From Sphingobacterium phlebotomi (GTDB lineage Bacteria; Bacteroidota; Bacteroidia; Sphingobacteriales; Sphingobacteriaceae): a stretch of 64,000 nucleotides of DNA. Location of the stretch: positions 124,001-188,000 of the forward strand of contig NZ_VTAV01000002.1 of the NCBI RefSeq assembly GCF_008180195.1. Direction: 5' to 3'. Within the stretch, counting starts at the first letter, position 1, and every line of letters begins with the position of its first letter. The notes beneath the pieces were generated by a model. The model was given only the letters and a program-made list of their open reading frames with translations, was not told where the DNA came from and did no database searches. Both the position numbers and the translations under genes were made by a program. Positions 18,210-27,937 of this stretch are shown one piece after another.

Positions 18210-20138
18210 ATGCAAGTAGAGGCAGGTCCACTATTACAACAAATAAATTATCCATCAGACCTTAGGAAGCTGAAAACAAGTGAATTGGAAGAGGTCTGCC
18301 GTGAATTGAGACAATTCATTGTTGATATTGTTTCCGTGAATGGAGGACATTTTGCAGCCAGCTTGGGCGTGGTAGAATTAACCGTTGCCCTACATTACGT
18401 GTTGAATACACCTTACGATCAAATCATTTTTGATGTGGGGCATCAAGCATATGGGCATAAGATATTAACCGGAAGAAAAGAGACCTTTCACACGAATCGG
18501 ATTCTGGGGGGAATATCGGGCTTTCCAAAAAGAAGCGAGAGCGAATATGACGCTTTCGGAGTAGGGCATTCTTCTACTTCTATTTCAGCTGCGTTGGGAA
18601 TGGCTGTTGCTTCTGAATATAAGGGGGAAAAAGATAGGCAACATGTGGCGGTGATCGGTGACGGAGCATTAACTGGCGGGATGGCATTCGAAGCCCTAAA
18701 TCATGCGGGGATCGAAAAATCGAATTTGTTGGTTATACTCAACGACAACTGCATGTCTATTGATCCCAATGTGGGGGCGATGAAAGAATACTTAACGAGT
18801 ATTACAACATCCAGAAGCTACAATAAATTTCGAGATGATTTAATTGCGGTATTGGCCAAAATTTCAAAAAATGGACCAGATGCTTATGGATGGGCGAAGA
18901 AATTGGAGCAAAGCATTAAAGGAACATTGTTGAAAAATGCCAATTTATTTGAATCGCTGAATTTCCGGTATTTTGGGCCGGTGGATGGGCATGATGTAAC
19001 GAAATTGGCGAAAACGATCGAAGATCTTAAACATATTCCTGGACCAAAGTTATTGCATGCCGTAACGGTGAAAGGTAAAGGATATGCCTTAGCAGAGAAG
19101 GATCAAACGACATGGCATGCTCCAGGTTTATTTGATAAAATCACGGGAGAGATTAAAAAATCGGTTTTAGATAAACCACAGCCCCCAAAATATCAAGATG
19201 TTTTCGGACATACTTTAGTAGAGTTGGCAGAAGCCAACGATAAAATTATGGGCATTACGCCAGCAATGCCTTCTGGATCATCATTAAATATTATGATGAA
19301 AGCCATGCCCGATCGGGCCTTTGATGTAGGCATAGCGGAGCAGCACGCCGTAACCTTTAGTGCCGGTTTGGCTACACAGGGGTTGATTCCTTTTTGTAAT
19401 ATTTATTCTTCATTTATGCAGCGGGCTTATGATCAGGTTATCCATGATGTAGCATTGCAGAAATTGAATGTTGTCTTTTGTTTGGACCGTGCAGGATTAG
19501 TCGGTGCAGATGGACCTACACATCACGGGGCATACGATATCGTATATATGCGCTGTGTTCCTAATTTAGTAGTTTCTGCTCCTATGAACGAAGAAGAACT
19601 TCGCAATCTCATGTATACGGCCCAATTACCGGATACTGGCCCGTTTGTTATTCGCTATCCACGCGGTAACGGGGTAATGGTAGATTGGAAACGCCCGTTT
19701 ACCAAGCTCGAAATTGGAAAGGGACGCAAATTGCATGATGGGGAAGAGGTGGCTATTCTCAGTTTCGGCACCATTGGAAATGAAGCGGTAAAAGCAGTTC
19801 AAGTCCTAAATGAAGAAGGTATTTACCCCGCACATTATGATTTACGGTTTGCAAAGCCTTTGGACGAGGAGTTGTTACATGAGGTATTTAAGAAATTTAA
19901 TAAAGTTATTACGGTTGAGGATGGCAGTATTATGGGAGGTGTGGGGTCTGCGGTTCTAGAATTTATGGCAGATCACGGCTATGAGGCGAAGTTGGTCCGC
20001 TTAGGGATTCCCGATGAAGTCGTTGAACATGGCGAGCAAGCAGAGCTTTGGAAAATATGTGGATACGATGCGCCTTCTATTGTTACACAAGTAAAAAAAT
20101 TGACCGCAGGAATAAAGACAGATACGATGGTATCGTAG
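18210..20138 (+). CDS. dxs: 1-deoxy-D-xylulose-5-phosphate synthase
   Basis: A 642-residue thiamine-diphosphate enzyme that joins pyruvate and glyceraldehyde 3-phosphate, the first step of the MEP isoprenoid pathway. Seen: [55 protein letters not shown] (cofactor-binding GDG...N motif), [18 protein letters not shown] with the catalytic glutamate, and [18 protein letters not shown]. The C-terminal transketolase domain ends normally. It is a single gene with a clear terminator after it. Confidence 0.97.
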   Translation: MQVEAGPLLQQINYPSDLRKLKTSELEEVCRELRQFIVDIVSVNGGHFAASLGVVELTVALHYVLNTPYDQIIFDVGHQAYGHKILTGRKETFHTNRILGGISGFPKRSESEYDAFGVGHSSTSISAALGMAVASEYKGEKDRQHVAVIGDGALTGGMAFEALNHAGIEKSNLLVILNDNCMSIDPNVGAMKEYLTSITTSRSYNKFRDDLIAVLAKISKNGPDAYGWAKKLEQSIKGTLLKNANLFESLNFRYFGPVDGHDVTKLAKTIEDLKHIPGPKLLHAVTVKGKGYALAEKDQTTWHAPGLFDKITGEIKKSVLDKPQPPKYQDVFGHTLVELAEANDKIMGITPAMPSGSSLNIMMKAMPDRAFDVGIAEQHAVTFSAGLATQGLIPFCNIYSSFMQRAYDQVIHDVALQKLNVVFCLDRAGLVGADGPTHHGAYDIVYMRCVPNLVVSAPMNEEELRNLMYTAQLPDTGPFVIRYPRGNGVMVDWKRPFTKLEIGKGRKLHDGEEVAILSFGTIGNEAVKAVQVLNEEGIYPAHYDLRFAKPLDEELLHEVFKKFNKVITVEDGSIMGGVGSAVLEFMADHGYEAKLVRLGIPDEVVEHGEQAELWKICGYDAPSIVTQVKKLTAGIKTDTMVS

Positions 20139-20162
20139 TATTATGATAGTATAGAAAGAGTT

Positions 20163-20195
20163 AAGGCAGAATTTAATGAATTCTGCTTTTTTTTT
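20163..20195 (+). terminator. Intrinsic terminator after dxs
   Basis: GCAGAATT (20166-20173) pairs with AATTCTGC (20179-20186) around a TAATG loop, extended by A/T and one G-U pair, and is followed by nine T residues (20187-20195). Confidence 0.88.
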
Positions 20196-20512
20196 GTCTT
20201 TAAATATTTCCTATATTTATAGATGAAAAAGCCTAATAGTTTTCCACATTAATGTAGATTCTAAGTCATTTTAATAAGGGAACAACTTTTTTGAAAAGCT
20301 AAATTCCGATATGTTGAAAAAATGTTTTTAATGCTTATTTAGACAGCAAAAAAGAGCGCATTTTTTATTTAAATGTCTAATATTTAGCGTTTTATGTTTT
20401 TTTTAATATTTTAGTTTTTTTGGTCGTTTTTTTTTGTCATCTTCGTCTTAAGAGAAAGTTTTGAACAATTTTTTTGTCAAATATTGGTTTTCAAGTTATT
20501 AACAATTTAAGA
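20196..20512. other. Gene-free AT-rich leader region of dnaA
   Basis: About 320 bp between the dxs terminator and the dnaA start has no credible gene. It is rich in T and A runs. One exact DnaA-box match (TTTTCCACA, 20240-20248) may allow DnaA to repress its own gene. No cluster of boxes is present here, in contrast to the nadB-nadA gap. Confidence 0.6.
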
Positions 20513-21940
20513 ATGGAAAAAACGTGTACAAGTGTTTGGAATAGCTGTCTTCAGATTATCAAAGACAATATACCTGCGCAAAGTTTCAAGACCTGGTTTG
20601 AGCCTGTTAAAGCAGTAGGTTTAAATGGGAACGTTTTGACTATTCAAGTACCTTCGGTCTTTTTTTACGAGTGGTTGGAGGAACACTATGTAGGTATTCT
20701 GCGTAAGACGATTAAGAAGTTCTTAGGTGAACAAGGCCGTTTGGAATACAACATTATTGTGGATAAATCTTCCGCTAATACACCTTACACGACCAATATC
20801 CCTTCCAATGGAAACGGTGCTGAAGGTAAAAAGCAATCTATTCCTGTGCCTGTAGCATTAAATAAGAATATTAAAAATCCGTTCGTTATTCCTGGATTAA
20901 AAAAACTACAGGTGGATCCACAATTAAATACCCATTATACCTTTGATAATTTTATTGAGGGAGAGTGTAATCGGTTGGCACGTTCGGCTGGTTTTGCTGT
21001 AGCAAATAAGCCGGGAGGAACTTCTTTCAATCCTTTGATGCTTTATGGCGATGTTGGCTTAGGGAAAACGCATTTGGCGCAAGCTATCGGTAACGAAATC
21101 AAGAAGAATTTGCCGGATAAGTTGGTCATCTATGTTTCCTGTGAAAAATTCTGTCAGCAATTCGTGGACTCGTTGAAAAATAACACGATTAACGACTTTG
21201 TGAATTTTTACCAAGCTATGGATGTGATTATTATGGATGATGTACACAATTTTTCGGGCAAAGAAAAAACGCAGGATATCTTCTTCCATATTTTTAATCA
21301 TTTACATCAGTCTGGCAAACAAATTATCTTAACGTCGGACAAAGCACCTAAAGATTTGTCCGGCCTAGAGGAACGTTTATTAAGTCGTTTCAAATGGGGG
21401 TTATCTGCAGATATTCAGATTCCGGATTTAGAGACCCGAATGGCTATCTTGAAGAAAAAAATGTATTCTGATGGCATCGAACTACCAGAAAATGTCGTTG
21501 AATTTGTTGCTACGCAGATTGATAACAGTGTACGGGAGTTAGAAGGTGCCATGGTTTCCCTTTTGGCCCAATCTACGTTGAACAAAAAAGAAATTGACCT
21601 GAACTTGGCGAAATCCATGCTTAAAAACTTTGTGAAAAACACACACAAAGAAATCTCCATGGAGTATATTCAAAAACTGGTTTGTGAGTATTTTGAGGTG
21701 CCCGTGGAAATGGTAAAATCGAAAGTCCGTAAACGGGAAATTGTACAAGCTCGCCAAATCTCCATGTATTTAGCGAAGAATCATACAAAATCATCATTGA
21801 AATCGATTGGAAATTTTTTTGGAGGACGCGATCATTCTACCGTAATCTATGCTTGCCAGACGGTAGAAGATTTGATCGAAACAGATAAGAAGTTTAAAAC
21901 GTATGTTCAGGATATTCAGAAGAAGCTGAAATCGTCTTAA
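20513..21940 (+). CDS. dnaA: Chromosomal replication initiator protein DnaA
   Basis: A 475-residue AAA+ initiator. Domain I opens with TSVWNSCLQIIKDNIPAQSFKTWF. The linker runs to about residue 125. Domain III has YTFDNFIEGECNRLA, Walker A GDVGLGKTHLAQAIG, Walker B VIIMDDVHNF and the sensor-II/arginine region VRELEGAMVSLLAQ. The C-terminal DNA-binding domain ends with GGRDHSTVIYACQTV, which reads DnaA boxes. I use the ATG at 20513 (MEKTCTSVW) because an upstream in-frame TTG adds 13 residues of non-family sequence. It is a single gene, followed by a terminator; dnaN is 4.9 kb downstream rather than adjacent. Confidence 0.98.
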   Translation: MEKTCTSVWNSCLQIIKDNIPAQSFKTWFEPVKAVGLNGNVLTIQVPSVFFYEWLEEHYVGILRKTIKKFLGEQGRLEYNIIVDKSSANTPYTTNIPSNGNGAEGKKQSIPVPVALNKNIKNPFVIPGLKKLQVDPQLNTHYTFDNFIEGECNRLARSAGFAVANKPGGTSFNPLMLYGDVGLGKTHLAQAIGNEIKKNLPDKLVIYVSCEKFCQQFVDSLKNNTINDFVNFYQAMDVIIMDDVHNFSGKEKTQDIFFHIFNHLHQSGKQIILTSDKAPKDLSGLEERLLSRFKWGLSADIQIPDLETRMAILKKKMYSDGIELPENVVEFVATQIDNSVRELEGAMVSLLAQSTLNKKEIDLNLAKSMLKNFVKNTHKEISMEYIQKLVCEYFEVPVEMVKSKVRKREIVQARQISMYLAKNHTKSSLKSIGNFFGGRDHSTVIYACQTVEDLIETDKKFKTYVQDIQKKLKSS

Positions 21941-21978
21941 TAAAAAAGGCATTATTATTTAAGGTTATTTTTGAATAT

Positions 21979-22016
21979 AAAAAAATGCGAAGCCAATTAA
22001 GGTTCCGCATTTTTTT
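21979..22016. terminator. Bidirectional terminator between dnaA and the small secreted protein gene
   Basis: An A-run plus ATGCG at the left (from 21979) pairs with CGCAT plus a T-run at the right (to 22016), giving 11 outer pairs plus a weaker inner stem. It lies between convergent genes and can serve both. Confidence 0.8.
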
Positions 22017-22037
22017 GATATTAAATTAATTTTCTAT

Positions 22038-22454
22038 TTACTCACCAATTGGTTGCTGTGGTTCCATAGGTTGCTCTGGCTGCACTGGAGGTGTGACCGG
22101 TGTAGGTGCAGGTGCTTCTTCCCTAGGACGTTCAGCGATGATCCTATCATATAATGTTTTTTGCTCATCAGATAATTTTTCCTTGATTTGAGCATCCGTT
22201 GTCTCTTGCAATCTATTTTTCGCCTCAGCCAATGCTTCCGGTGATTGTGTCGCGTCTGCTTTTAACGCCTGTTTGGCTTTTGCATGCTCCAAGACAATGT
22301 CATAAACAGAAGTTTGTTGTTCATCTGTTAATGTTAATTTTTCCGTTAACTTTGTTACTTTTTCCCGCGCTTTATCTTCCGGGTTCGCACTCTGGGCAAA
22401 TGTTAATGTCAGTGCAAATAATAGACTGACACCTGTTAAAAATAATTTTTTCAT
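22038..22454 (-). CDS. Small secreted protein with LTxEQ-like helices and a proline-rich tail
   Basis: A 138-residue protein with a signal peptide (MKKLFLTGVSLLFALTLTFAQ). The mature part is helical and charged, with two segments that resemble the LTxxQ motifs of Spy/CpxP-like periplasmic proteins (LTLTDEQQTSVYDIV about 36-50, KLSDEQKTLYDRII about 93-106). The last 30 residues are rich in Pro, Glu and Gln. I do not recognise a named family; a periplasmic chaperone or stress role would be a guess. It is a stand-alone gene with a 241 bp gap upstream that shows nothing else. Confidence 0.7.
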   Translation of the reverse strand: MKKLFLTGVSLLFALTLTFAQSANPEDKAREKVTKLTEKLTLTDEQQTSVYDIVLEHAKAKQALKADATQSPEALAEAKNRLQETTDAQIKEKLSDEQKTLYDRIIAERPREEAPAPTPVTPPVQPEQPMEPQQPIGE

Positions 22455-22695
22455 GACATTATATTTTAATTGTTAAACCACTATTTATTGTTTTATTTCT
22501 ATCTATAGAACTCACTATAGCGCAATTTTGTTGTGTCATTTGTATCAAATGTGTTACAATTTAACATTTCTTAACGGCATTCCAGTATAAATACAGGTTA
22601 ATCACGTATTAACCTCCACCGGCTTGTATAGGCGATCACTGTTCAAACAATTAGAAAGTATTATTGAAAGGTGGTGATAATGAATAAAAATGCTA

Positions 22696-23727
22696 TTAAC
22701 AAGAGAACGCCCGCTTTACGATAGCGTTGAATGTATTCGATTGGTTAAATAAAAATTCTTGCTCTATAGGAAGAAAATAGACGGGGTGTTGTGCGATGAA
22801 CGAGGATGGCAATCGCTGCATATCTTTTTCTGTCGTGATAATAACTTTTTGAGGAGTGTCGATATATTGAAAGGCCCGGCTTATTTTATCAAGGTCATTC
22901 GGCGAAAAAGCATGATGATCACGGTAAGATAAATGGAGGATCTTTTTTAACCGTGGTTTTAGATGGGATAGCAGTGGTTGCGGTTTTGCAATACCCGTTA
23001 CGACCACCGCAACGGTATCATGAAGTTGTGTGTCTTCGAGTATTAAACCGTTTGCCGTTTGTAGCTTCTGATAGGCTATTTTTGTATAAAATATGGGCAC
23101 TAGGGTATATTCACGCAGTCTCGATTCTATGGAAAACTTCACTTGTGCGGGAATTTTTTCCGGACATTTGGTAATTACAATTACGTTAGCACGTTTACAT
23201 CCATGTAGCAGTTCTCTGAAATTTCCTGTAGGTAATGGAATAATGAGGTGCTGTAATGATTCGTAATCAAGCAGCAGTATAGAAAAACTTGGACGGAGCT
23301 TACGATGTTGATAGGCATCATCAAGCAGTACGGCATCAATTTGATTTTGAATTTGTTTAATGCCATGCACGCGGTCCTCACAAACAGCCACGATAGCATC
23401 TGGAAATTTACGTTTTATTTGGAGCGGCTCATCTCCTACGAGTTTAGCCGAATCATGTACATTTACATATCGGAAACCTTTGGTTTCTCGTCCGTATCCC
23501 CGACTAAGAACAGCGACATTCAAGAGGGGCTTAATTAGTCGAAGCACGTATTCTGTCATCGGGCTTTTTCCGGTGCCGCCCACTGACAGGTTTCCGATAA
23601 TCACGACGGGGAAATGAAAAGAAGTACTGTTATAAAGTTGGTTGTCATAAGCCCAGTTCCGAAGTAAGATTACCGCCGCATATAAAATGGAAAACGGAAA
23701 AAGCAACCAACGAATAAGCCTAACCAT
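22696..23727 (-). CDS. lpxK: Tetraacyldisaccharide 4'-kinase
   Basis: A 343-residue inner-membrane-associated kinase that phosphorylates the lipid A disaccharide at position 4'. An N-terminal hydrophobic helix (LLFPFSILYAAVILLRN) is followed by a P-loop, VIIGNLSVGGTGKSPMTEYV, and then AVLSRGYGRETKGF, DAVLLDDAYQHRKL and PTGNFRELLHG, all characteristic. Its start overlaps the gldH stop by one base, so translation is coupled. It closes the minus-strand run holB-ricT-gldH-lpxK. Confidence 0.96.
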   Translation of the reverse strand: MVRLIRWLLFPFSILYAAVILLRNWAYDNQLYNSTSFHFPVVIIGNLSVGGTGKSPMTEYVLRLIKPLLNVAVLSRGYGRETKGFRYVNVHDSAKLVGDEPLQIKRKFPDAIVAVCEDRVHGIKQIQNQIDAVLLDDAYQHRKLRPSFSILLLDYESLQHLIIPLPTGNFRELLHGCKRANVIVITKCPEKIPAQVKFSIESRLREYTLVPIFYTKIAYQKLQTANGLILEDTQLHDTVAVVVTGIAKPQPLLSHLKPRLKKILHLSYRDHHAFSPNDLDKISRAFQYIDTPQKVIITTEKDMQRLPSSFIAQHPVYFLPIEQEFLFNQSNTFNAIVKRAFSC

Positions 23728-24191
23728 TACTTTATAACAATTTTTAAACCAACATCCGTAATATTCAGTATCGGATTATCCTGCATATTTTGTTCTATCT
23801 CAAAGGTATAAATGCCCGTATCGGGGAAAGTATAGTTTTCTTTTAGAAGAAGTTTGTTTTCATATAAGTTACCCGCGCTTTTTCCAGTCCAGCGCCCATC
23901 GGGAGTTGCCAGTTTAAGTTCATGTCTGTAGGATGTATCCTTTAACTGTGGTCCGGTTTCATAGGAAAGAAAAAACAAGTTTGCAAAATCGTATTCGCCG
24001 GTATGTCTTATATAGACCCATATATCGTATAGCGCGCTATTTTCATTTATATGCACCTGGAACGATTGCTTTTCATGATGATGCCATCGTCTGTTTGCGG
24101 TCGATTTATAAACGTCATAAAAAGGTTGGTTGGCGCAAGCCAGCATGAAAAATAACAGACTAAACCCGACAACCCATTTACGTAGACTCAT
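23727..24191 (-). CDS. gldH: Gliding motility lipoprotein GldH
   Basis: A 154-residue lipoprotein; signal sequence MSLRKWVVGFSLLFFMLAC ends at the lipidated cysteine. The body matches GldH: an F-Y-D-V-Y-K opening, DIWVYIRHTGEYDFANLFF, and the C-terminal FPDTGIYTFEIEQNMQDNPI with a final DVGLKIV strand. In gliding Bacteroidota GldH belongs to the Gld set linked to type IX secretion and motility. It is also kept in non-gliding species, so motility is not implied. It sits 2 bp after ricT and overlaps lpxK by one base. Confidence 0.9.
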   Translation of the reverse strand: MSLRKWVVGFSLLFFMLACANQPFYDVYKSTANRRWHHHEKQSFQVHINENSALYDIWVYIRHTGEYDFANLFFLSYETGPQLKDTSYRHELKLATPDGRWTGKSAGNLYENKLLLKENYTFPDTGIYTFEIEQNMQDNPILNITDVGLKIVIK

Positions 24192-24193
24192 AT

Positions 24194-25528
24194 CTAACTA
24201 TCGCCTTTATTGTTATTTGGTGTTTTATTCCTGTTTTTATTTTTATTCCGATGGAGCCGTTTTTTGGGTTTGTTTCCGTTGGCATTTTCTTCGTCAGGAG
24301 TTACGACCTTTTTTTCTTTCGTTTCTACTTTCTTCAACTCTGCGATTTTGTTTCCGCCCGTGTTTGTCTCTTTTTTGTTTCTCGGCTTCTTCTTTCTTCG
24401 TTTCTTATTCTTCTCGTCTAAGCGTGTTAAAGAGTCTTGTCCCACCACATTTTCGTAATCGTAGGAAACGGGTTTTTCTATTTGTTCTATAGGTTCTTGA
24501 TGGACCTTCAGATCTTGTGATTTGCGCCCCTCTTTATTCATTTCTGCATATTCACGCACCATATTGACGTCCAACGGAATCCAGCTTTCAGCCCCGGGAT
24601 AGGAATACCACATGATTTTTTTGAAGATATCGGTTTTCTGTAAAAAAGCGGTTCCAGCTTCGGTATCCAAACGGTCGACATGGTTAGGAATATCCTTTAA
24701 TGCATCCATATAGCTGTCAAGCTCGTAGTTAAGGCAGCATTTTAATTTGCCGCATTGCCCGGCTAGCTTAAGGGTATTCAAGGAGAGGTTTTGGTACCTT
24801 GCTGCTGCTGTAGAGACGGTTTTAAAATCTGTTAGCCAGGTGGAACAGCACAACTCTCGTCCACATGAACCTATACCGCCCAAGCGACTGGCCTCCTGAC
24901 GCATCCCAATCTGGCGCATTTCGATACGGATACGAAATGCTTCTGCCATACGTTTAATCAATTCCCGAAAATCCACTCGTCCCTCTGCTGTGTAGTAGAA
25001 GGTTGCTTTGGTTTTGTCTCCCTGATAGTCGACATCAGAAATCTTCATAGACAAGCCGAGGTCAAGGGCAAGCTTTCTTGCCCGGTGCATGGTTTCCCAT
25101 TCCAGCTCCTTTGCTGCGTTATATTTCTGTACGTCCGCTTCTGTGGGCTTCCGGTATATTTTTTTTTCGACCGTTTCTGGCTTTACGTTGTTTTTCTTCA
25201 ACTGTAAGCGAACTAATTCGCCGGTTAGCGATACATGTCCAATATCATAGCCTCCCGTGGAAGGTTCAACGACGACCATTTCACCCATTTCAAGGTAAAG
25301 GTTGTCCGCATTGATGTAGAAATCCTTTCGCGATCCTTTGAATCGCACTTCTACAATATTGAATGGTTTATAATTTGCTGGCAAATCCATGTCGGAAAGC
25401 CAGTCGTATACATCTAATTTATTACATCCGCTGGTCATGCAAGAGCCGTTATTTTGGCAACCTGCAGGTGTTTTTCCGGTAGAACCACTACCACACCCAC
25501 CTCCGGATGAGCAACTGCCACATCCCAT
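24194..25528 (-). CDS. ricT: RicT/PSP1-domain protein (YaaT-like)
   Basis: A 444-residue protein. The first 35 residues are rich in Cys and Gly (MGCGSCSSGGGCGSG, CMTSGC). The PSP1 C-terminal domain lies around 95-270, with FYYTAEGRVDFRELIKRMA, GSCGRELCCSTWLTDF and QCGKLKCCLNYELDSY; the cysteine clusters can hold an iron-sulfur centre as in the Bacillus RicAFT complex. The last 100 residues are lysine-rich and low in complexity, a common add-on in Bacteroidota. Role in this phylum is not well settled. It is sandwiched between holB and gldH in a tight operon. Confidence 0.88.
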   Translation of the reverse strand: MGCGSCSSGGGCGSGSTGKTPAGCQNNGSCMTSGCNKLDVYDWLSDMDLPANYKPFNIVEVRFKGSRKDFYINADNLYLEMGEMVVVEPSTGGYDIGHVSLTGELVRLQLKKNNVKPETVEKKIYRKPTEADVQKYNAAKELEWETMHRARKLALDLGLSMKISDVDYQGDKTKATFYYTAEGRVDFRELIKRMAEAFRIRIEMRQIGMRQEASRLGGIGSCGRELCCSTWLTDFKTVSTAAARYQNLSLNTLKLAGQCGKLKCCLNYELDSYMDALKDIPNHVDRLDTEAGTAFLQKTDIFKKIMWYSYPGAESWIPLDVNMVREYAEMNKEGRKSQDLKVHQEPIEQIEKPVSYDYENVVGQDSLTRLDEKNKKRRKKKPRNKKETNTGGNKIAELKKVETKEKKVVTPDEENANGNKPKKRLHRNKNKNRNKTPNNNKGDS

Positions 25529-25539
25529 ATTCTTTCCTT

Positions 25540-26682
25540 TTATATATATTGAGTCCCTTGTGGGAACGTTTGATATTTAAATATTAAAACTAATTGCAAA
25601 GATAAATCTAAAAATAAAATTTTAGGATTAGCATTACGTTCTACTTTATAATGTGTTTTCTCTAGTAAATTAATAGCGACTTCCAATTGCTCACCTTTAA
25701 AATTATCACTGAACTTCTGGACAAAATCTAGCTCTTGCCCCTGTAAAAGCACCAATTGTGAAAGTCCCGCTTGTGTTAATAGAATCTGACGGAACACATT
25801 AATGGTGTAAAGTAAAAAATTTTTTTGGTTTTCTCGTCCTAGCCTCGGAAAATCCTCCTCACAGAAACGGATAATATTCAATCCCGAATCGGTTACGATG
25901 AATCTTAGCCATTGGATGAGCAAATTAAAATAAGGATTCGTATCCTCCTCTATGAGGTCTACCGCTGTTTGCACGTTTCCATCGGCTATAAAGGCAATTT
26001 CGTTTGCTTGCTGTTCTGGGATTGCTTTTTCTTCTATTAGATATTGTTTAATATCACCATGTGAAAATTTCGGTATTTTCACTAGCTGTGTACGCGAGAT
26101 GATCGTATTCAGTATCCGGTCTTGATTTTCCGATACGAGAAGAAATAGTGTTTTTTCTGGCGGTTCCTCAATCAATTTCAATAGCGCATTTCCCTGTGTA
26201 TTGAGGTATTCCGGAAGCCACATGACCAATACCTTATATTCAGCTTCGAATGCTTTAAAACTGAGTTTTTTGATGATGTCGTGTGCTTCTGCAATATTGA
26301 TGTTTGCCTGCTTGTTGCCGGCTTCTAGTTGGTGGCGCCAATAATCCAGCCCCATATAGGGATTGTCAAGGAAAGCGGTGCGCCATTCTTCCAAATAAGT
26401 CGTAGCGACGTCTTTTTCACCACTGGCAAAGAAGGGATAGGAAAAATGCAAATCCGGGTGAATCAGTTTTTGATATTTCCGACAGGAACTACAGGCACCG
26501 CAGCTATCATTTTCAGACTTTTGTTCGCAATTGATGTATTGTGCATAAGCGATGGCCAAAGCTAAACTTCCCGACCCTTCTGGACCGAGAAATAACTGCG
26601 CATGGCTCACCCGATTGTCTTTTACGGTTTGAACCAAATGTGCTTTGAGGGTGTGATGACCTATAATATCCTTAAACTGCAT
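25540..26682 (-). CDS. holB: DNA polymerase III delta' subunit (clamp loader)
   Basis: A 380-residue AAA+ clamp-loader subunit. It begins MQFKDIIGHHTLKAHLVQTV; an upstream in-frame TTG would add six residues, but the ATG at 26682 fits the family. The P-loop region FLGPEGSGSLALAIAYAQ is present. It is followed by a zinc module with cysteines in SCGACSSCRKYQKLIHPD and by ALLKLIEEPPEKTLFLLVSE and ILNTIISRTQLVKIP (sensor region). It loads the sliding clamp encoded by dnaN, which diverges from it 123 bp away. First gene of the holB-ricT-gldH-lpxK run. Confidence 0.92.
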   Translation of the reverse strand: MQFKDIIGHHTLKAHLVQTVKDNRVSHAQLFLGPEGSGSLALAIAYAQYINCEQKSENDSCGACSSCRKYQKLIHPDLHFSYPFFASGEKDVATTYLEEWRTAFLDNPYMGLDYWRHQLEAGNKQANINIAEAHDIIKKLSFKAFEAEYKVLVMWLPEYLNTQGNALLKLIEEPPEKTLFLLVSENQDRILNTIISRTQLVKIPKFSHGDIKQYLIEEKAIPEQQANEIAFIADGNVQTAVDLIEEDTNPYFNLLIQWLRFIVTDSGLNIIRFCEEDFPRLGRENQKNFLLYTINVFRQILLTQAGLSQLVLLQGQELDFVQKFSDNFKGEQLEVAINLLEKTHYKVERNANPKILFLDLSLQLVLIFKYQTFPQGTQYI

Positions 26683-26805
26683 GTCTTTGTAACCATACAA
26701 AGGTACTAATTAATTAATTTGCGATAAGAATTAACACGCATTCAGTCTATAAAATATAGATTCTTTTGTGTAATATTGCATATAAAAATCTATAAAAATC
26801 AGGAA

Positions 26806-27927
26806 ATGAGATTTATTGTATCCACGTCAATTTTATTAAAACAACTACAATCAATTAGCGGAGCTTCGAGTAGTAGTACGGTGCTACCTATTCTTGAAAA
26901 CTTTTTGTTTGAAATTAAAGATAACTTGTTGACTATTTCGGCTACGGATTTGCAGACGAGTATGGTTACGTCTTTGCAGATAGAAGCAAAGGAAGAAGGA
27001 CGAGTGGCCATGCCCTCTAAAATCTTGATAGAAACATTAAAAACGCTTCCTGATCAACCCGTAGCATTTTCTGTGGATACCAATACGTTGGCTATCGAGA
27101 TTAGTGCCGGCGACGGGAAATATAAGTTGAGCGGAGAAAATGCAGACGATTTTCCAAAAATTCCGGTCGTTGATAACGTCTCTACCGTGGCACTAAATGC
27201 ATCTATTCTTTCAGAAGCCATTACCAAAACGCTTTTTGCCGTGAGCAATGATGAATTGCGCCCGGCAATGTCCGGTGTGCTGGTACAATTGGGGGAACAA
27301 AACATCACCTTTGTGTCTACAGATGCACATAAATTGGTTCGTTATCGCCGTACAGATGTAAGCTCAGAAAAACCGACGGCCTTTATTTTACCTAAAAAAG
27401 CGTTAACCCTATTAAAATCTTCGCTTCCATCAGATGATACGATCGTTTCTATAGAATACAATAACACGAACGCATTCTTCCAATTTGGGAACATTCATTT
27501 GATATGTCGTCTTATTGATGAACGCTACCCAGACTACGAGGCCGTAATTCCTCAAGTTAATCCAAACAAGCTAACGGTAGACCGGTTGTTGTTTTTGAAC
27601 ACGTTGCGTCGCGTGGTTATCTTCGCTAATAAAACGACGCATCAGGTGAGGCTAAAGATTTCCGGAAGCGAACTACATATATCGGCAGAAGACTTAGACT
27701 TTTCGAATGAAGCACACGAACGCTTAAATTGCCAATTTGAAGGTGAGGATATGGAAATCGGATTTAATGCTAAGTTCCTAGTGGAAATGTTAAGCAATTT
27801 AAATTCAAGTGAAGTCGTTATTGAAATGAGTACGCCAAACAGAGCCGGATTATTGATTCCTGCTATAAAAGAAGACAATGAAGATATTTTGATGTTGGTG
27901 ATGCCTGTAATGTTGAATAATATCTAA
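26806..27927 (+). CDS. dnaN: DNA polymerase III beta subunit (sliding clamp)
   Basis: A 373-residue clamp with the usual three repeated domains. Start at the ATG at 26806 (MRFIVSTSILLKQLQSISG), preceded by AGGAA; the frame extends upstream without family sequence. Characteristic parts are LPILENFLFEIKDNLLTISATDLQTSM, NADDFPKIP, RPAMSGVLVQL, FVSTDAHKLVRYRR, LICRLIDERYPDYEAVIP and the C-terminal LLIPA-LVMPVMLNN. It is divergent from holB and 10 bp upstream of the DedA-family gene. Confidence 0.97.
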   Translation: MRFIVSTSILLKQLQSISGASSSSTVLPILENFLFEIKDNLLTISATDLQTSMVTSLQIEAKEEGRVAMPSKILIETLKTLPDQPVAFSVDTNTLAIEISAGDGKYKLSGENADDFPKIPVVDNVSTVALNASILSEAITKTLFAVSNDELRPAMSGVLVQLGEQNITFVSTDAHKLVRYRRTDVSSEKPTAFILPKKALTLLKSSLPSDDTIVSIEYNNTNAFFQFGNIHLICRLIDERYPDYEAVIPQVNPNKLTVDRLLFLNTLRRVVIFANKTTHQVRLKISGSELHISAEDLDFSNEAHERLNCQFEGEDMEIGFNAKFLVEMLSNLNSSEVVIEMSTPNRAGLLIPAIKEDNEDILMLVMPVMLNNI

Positions 27928-27937
27928 ACTCGTCATT

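Noticed and set aside
20196..20512. Origin of replication directly upstream of dnaA
   Set aside because: Only one DnaA-box match is present here, compared with the dense cluster at 2483-2774.
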